Assembly: GCA_958414155.1 (NCBI GenBank)
Contig: CATYWI010000038.1
Location: forward strand, 1-8,177
Direction of reading: 5' to 3'
Origin: an uncultured Anaerotruncus sp.
GTDB lineage: Bacteria > Bacillota_A > Clostridia > Oscillospirales > CAG-272
DNA length: 8,177 bases
The position numbers were made by a program, and so were the translations under genes. The notes under the pieces were generated by a model. It was not told where the DNA came from and made no database searches. It worked only from the letters and a program-made list of their open reading frames with translations. Each line of letters starts with the position of its first letter. Within the stretch, counting starts at the first letter, position 1. Positions 5,861 to 8,177 of this stretch are shown here, in pieces.

Positions 5861-8177
5861 ATGGCAAAAAAGTATTGCTACCTCTTTACCGAGGGCGACG
5901 CCACAATGCGTGAGCTTCTCGGCGGTAAAGGTGCTAACCTTGCTGAAATGACCAAAATCGGTCTCCCTGTTCCCCAGGGCTTCACAATCTCCACAGAAGC
6001 ATGCACTCAGTATTATGAGGACGGCAAGTCCATCAATCCTGAGATTATGGAAGAGATCAACGCCTACATCACGAAGATGGAAGACATCAACGGAAAGAAA
6101 TTCGGCGACAAGAAGAATCCCCTTCTCGTTTCCGTCCGTTCCGGCGCCCGCGCCTCCATGCCCGGCATGATGGACACCATCCTCAACCTCGGTCTTAACG
6201 ACGACGTTGTCGCCGCCATGATCGCAGGCAACCCCGATCCCAAGTTTGAGAGATTCGTTTACGACTCATACAGAAGATTCATCCAGATGTTCTCCGACGT
6301 CGTTATGGAAGTCGGCAAGAAGTACTTCGAGCAGCTCATCGACGAGATGAAGCACAAGAAGGGCGTCGTTTACGACGTAGATCTTGACGCCGCCGACCTC
6401 AAGGAGCTTGCACGCCAGTTCAAGGCGGAGTACAAGTCCAAGATCGGTTCTGACTTTCCGGACGATCCCAAGGTACAGCTCTTTGAAGCTATCAAGGCTG
6501 TTTTCCGTTCATGGGACAACCCCCGTGCGAACGTATACCGCCGCGACAACGATATTCCTTACAGCTGGGGCACCGCCGTCAACGTAATGCCCATGGTATT
6601 CGGCAACCTCAACGATAACTCCGGTACAGGCGTTGCCTTTACCCGTGACCCCGCCACCGGCGAGAAGAAGCTGATGGGCGAGTTCCTGACCAACGCTCAG
6701 GGCGAAGACGTCGTTGCCGGCGTCCGCACTCCTATGCCTATCTCTCAGATGGCTGAAAAGTTCCCCGAGGCTTACGCCGACTTCATCAAGGTCTGCGACA
6801 ACCTCGAGACCCACTACCGCGATATGCAGGATATGGAGTTCACCGTTGAGAACGGCAAGCTCTATATGCTTCAGTGCCGCAACGGTAAGAGAACCGCTCA
6901 GGCTGCTCTCAAGATCGCCTGCGACCTCGTTGACGAGGGCATGCGCACCGAAGAAGAAGCCGTTATGATGATAGATCCCCGTAACCTCGACACTCTGCTC
7001 CACCCGCAGTTCGACGCCAAGGCACTCAAGGCTGCCAACCCCGTCGGCAAGGGTCTGGGCGCATCTCCCGGTGCTGCCTGCGGACAGATTGTGTTTACTG
7101 CCGACGATGCCGAGAAGTGGAAAGAGGCAGGCAAGAAGGTCGTTCTTGTCAGACTTGAGACCTCTCCCGAGGACATCACCGGTATGAAAGCTGCTCAGGG
7201 TATCCTGACCGTCCGCGGCGGTATGACCTCTCACGCTGCCGTTGTTGCCCGCGGTATGGGCACCTGCTGTGTTTCCGGCTGCGGCGACATAGCCATGGAC
7301 GAGGCTAACAAGAAGTTTACTCTCGCCGGCAAGACCTATCACGAGGGCGATTATATCTCCATCGACGGTTCTACCGGTAACATTTACGACGGCATCATCC
7401 CCACCGTTGATGCCAAAATCGCAGGCGAGTTCGGAAGGATCATGGGCTGGGCTGACAAGTACCGCCGCATGAGCGTCCGCACAAACGCCGACACCCCGCG
7501 CGATGCCAAGAAGGCACGCGAGCTGGGCGCCGAGGGTATCGGTCTTTGCCGTACAGAGCACATGTTCTTCGATCCCGAAAGGATCGCGGCGTTCCGTGAG
7601 ATGATCTGCTCCGACACCGTTGAAGAGAGAGAAACCGCTCTTGCAAAGATCATGCCTTACCAGCAGGGCGACTTTGAGGCTCTTTACGAGGCTCTTGAAG
7701 GCTGCCCCGTTTGCATCCGCTTCCTTGATCCCCCGCTCCACGAGTTCGTTCCCACCGAGGAAAAGGACATCGAAGAGCTTGCCGCCGCTCAGGGCAAGAG
7801 CGTCGAGAAGATCAAGAACATCATCGCTTCTCTCCATGAGTTCAACCCGATGATGGGTCACCGCGGCTGCCGTCTTACCGTTACCTACCCCGAGATCGCC
7901 AAGATGCAGACCCGTGCAGTCATCCGTGCCGCTATCAACGTAAGCCGCAAGCACCCCGACTGGCACATTGAGCCTGAAATCATGATCCCGCTCGTAGGCG
8001 ATGACAAGGAGCTCAAGTTTGTTAAGAAGACCGTTGTTGAGACCGCTGACGCCGAGATCAAGGCAGCAGGCTCCGACCTCAAGTATGAAGTCGGCACCAT
8101 GATCGAGATCCCGAGAGCCGCTCTCACCGCTGATGAGATAGCCAAGGATGCAGACTTCTTCTGCTTCGGCACCAACG
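5861..8177 (+). CDS. ppdK: Pyruvate phosphate dikinase, C-terminus outside window
   Basis: The enzyme catalyses ATP + Pi + pyruvate = AMP + PPi + PEP in the cytoplasm. In anaerobes it often works with PPi-dependent glycolysis. The window gives 772 codons without interruption; clostridial enzymes have about 875, so roughly 100 residues are missing. The ATP-grasp domain (about 1-340) shows GGKGANL with Lys23, SVRSGARASMPGMMDTILNL with Arg93, Glu326, and LQCRNGKR with Gln338 and Arg340. The swivelling phosphotransfer domain has GGMTSHAAVVARG with the phosphohistidine His458 and the adjacent Thr456, the kind of residue targeted by the PDRP regulatory protein. The PEP/pyruvate barrel shows GLCRTEHMF with Arg564, IRFLDPPLHEF with Arg620, TMIEIPRA with Glu749, and FGTN ending at Asn772. 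The catalytic Cys of the barrel lies beyond the edge. Codon choice (ATC, GGT/GGC, AAG, CGT/CGC, little ATA) differs from mfd and suggests high expression. It is divergent from pth with its own promoter. Confidence 0.98.
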   Translation, partial: MAKKYCYLFTEGDATMRELLGGKGANLAEMTKIGLPVPQGFTISTEACTQYYEDGKSINPEIMEEINAYITKMEDINGKKFGDKKNPLLVSVRSGARASMPGMMDTILNLGLNDDVVAAMIAGNPDPKFERFVYDSYRRFIQMFSDVVMEVGKKYFEQLIDEMKHKKGVVYDVDLDAADLKELARQFKAEYKSKIGSDFPDDPKVQLFEAIKAVFRSWDNPRANVYRRDNDIPYSWGTAVNVMPMVFGNLNDNSGTGVAFTRDPATGEKKLMGEFLTNAQGEDVVAGVRTPMPISQMAEKFPEAYADFIKVCDNLETHYRDMQDMEFTVENGKLYMLQCRNGKRTAQAALKIACDLVDEGMRTEEEAVMMIDPRNLDTLLHPQFDAKALKAANPVGKGLGASPGAACGQIVFTADDAEKWKEAGKKVVLVRLETSPEDITGMKAAQGILTVRGGMTSHAAVVARGMGTCCVSGCGDIAMDEANKKFTLAGKTYHEGDYISIDGSTGNIYDGIIPTVDAKIAGEFGRIMGWADKYRRMSVRTNADTPRDAKKARELGAEGIGLCRTEHMFFDPERIAAFREMICSDTVEERETALAKIMPYQQGDFEALYEALEGCPVCIRFLDPPLHEFVPTEEKDIEELAAAQGKSVEKIKNIIASLHEFNPMMGHRGCRLTVTYPEIAKMQTRAVIRAAINVSRKHPDWHIEPEIMIPLVGDDKELKFVKKTVVETADAEIKAAGSDLKYEVGTMIEIPRAALTADEIAKDADFFCFGTN

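Noticed and set aside
6509..7966. 485-codon open frame on the minus strand
   Set aside because: It lies wholly antisense within ppdK, whose conserved motifs are on the plus strand. Its composition is that of the complementary reading of a GC-rich, codon-biased gene, and I recognise no domain in it.
1..8177. A novel defence, mobile or biosynthetic system
   Set aside because: All coding space is taken by four recognisable core genes. There are no direct-repeat arrays, transposase, integrase, toxin-antitoxin pair or unknown multi-gene cassette in the window.

Overview
The window looks like ordinary chromosomal core sequence from a Gram-positive anaerobe of the class Clostridia, most likely an Oscillospiraceae/Ruminococcaceae-type gut lineage. 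The reasons are the gene order pth-mfd-foldase lipoprotein, a clostridial-type pyruvate phosphate dikinase, consensus sigma-A promoters with 17-bp spacers, GGAG-type ribosome binding sites, and a moderately GC-rich composition judged by eye. The lineage is inferred from gene families and was not tested by a search. I see no mobile element, CRISPR array, tRNA or rRNA.

Layout. Positions 1-5503 carry three genes on the minus strand, read right to left: pth (peptidyl-tRNA hydrolase, 4865-5503), mfd (transcription-repair coupling factor, 1217-4855), and a parvulin-like foldase lipoprotein (1-1131, its C-terminus lies beyond the window). pth and mfd are 9 bases apart and form an operon. It is driven by a perfect-consensus promoter at 5643-5671 and has a leader of about 130 bases with two strong hairpins. 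The foldase has its own promoter, whose -35 box begins with the mfd stop codon. It may also receive read-through from mfd, because no terminator is visible between them.

Positions 5504-5860 are a divergent intergenic region. It holds the leftward pth promoter and leader, a pair of GC-rich palindromes around that promoter, a terminator-like hairpin reading rightward, an AT-rich stretch, and the rightward extended -10 promoter of ppdK. From 5861 to the window end runs ppdK (pyruvate phosphate dikinase). It covers the nucleotide-binding and phosphohistidine domains and most of the PEP/pyruvate barrel, and is cut off by the window edge just after the start of the FGTN motif.

Functionally, pth and mfd are housekeeping genes: recycling of peptidyl-tRNA, and rescue of RNA polymerase stalled at DNA damage. 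The lipoprotein probably assists folding of secreted proteins outside the membrane. PpdK interconverts pyruvate and PEP in PPi-linked central metabolism and has the codon use of a highly expressed gene. I found no convincing undescribed system. The points most worth a second look are the foldase lacking the first parvulin histidine, the operator-like palindromes and structured leader of the pth-mfd operon, and the shared mfd stop/-35 box.
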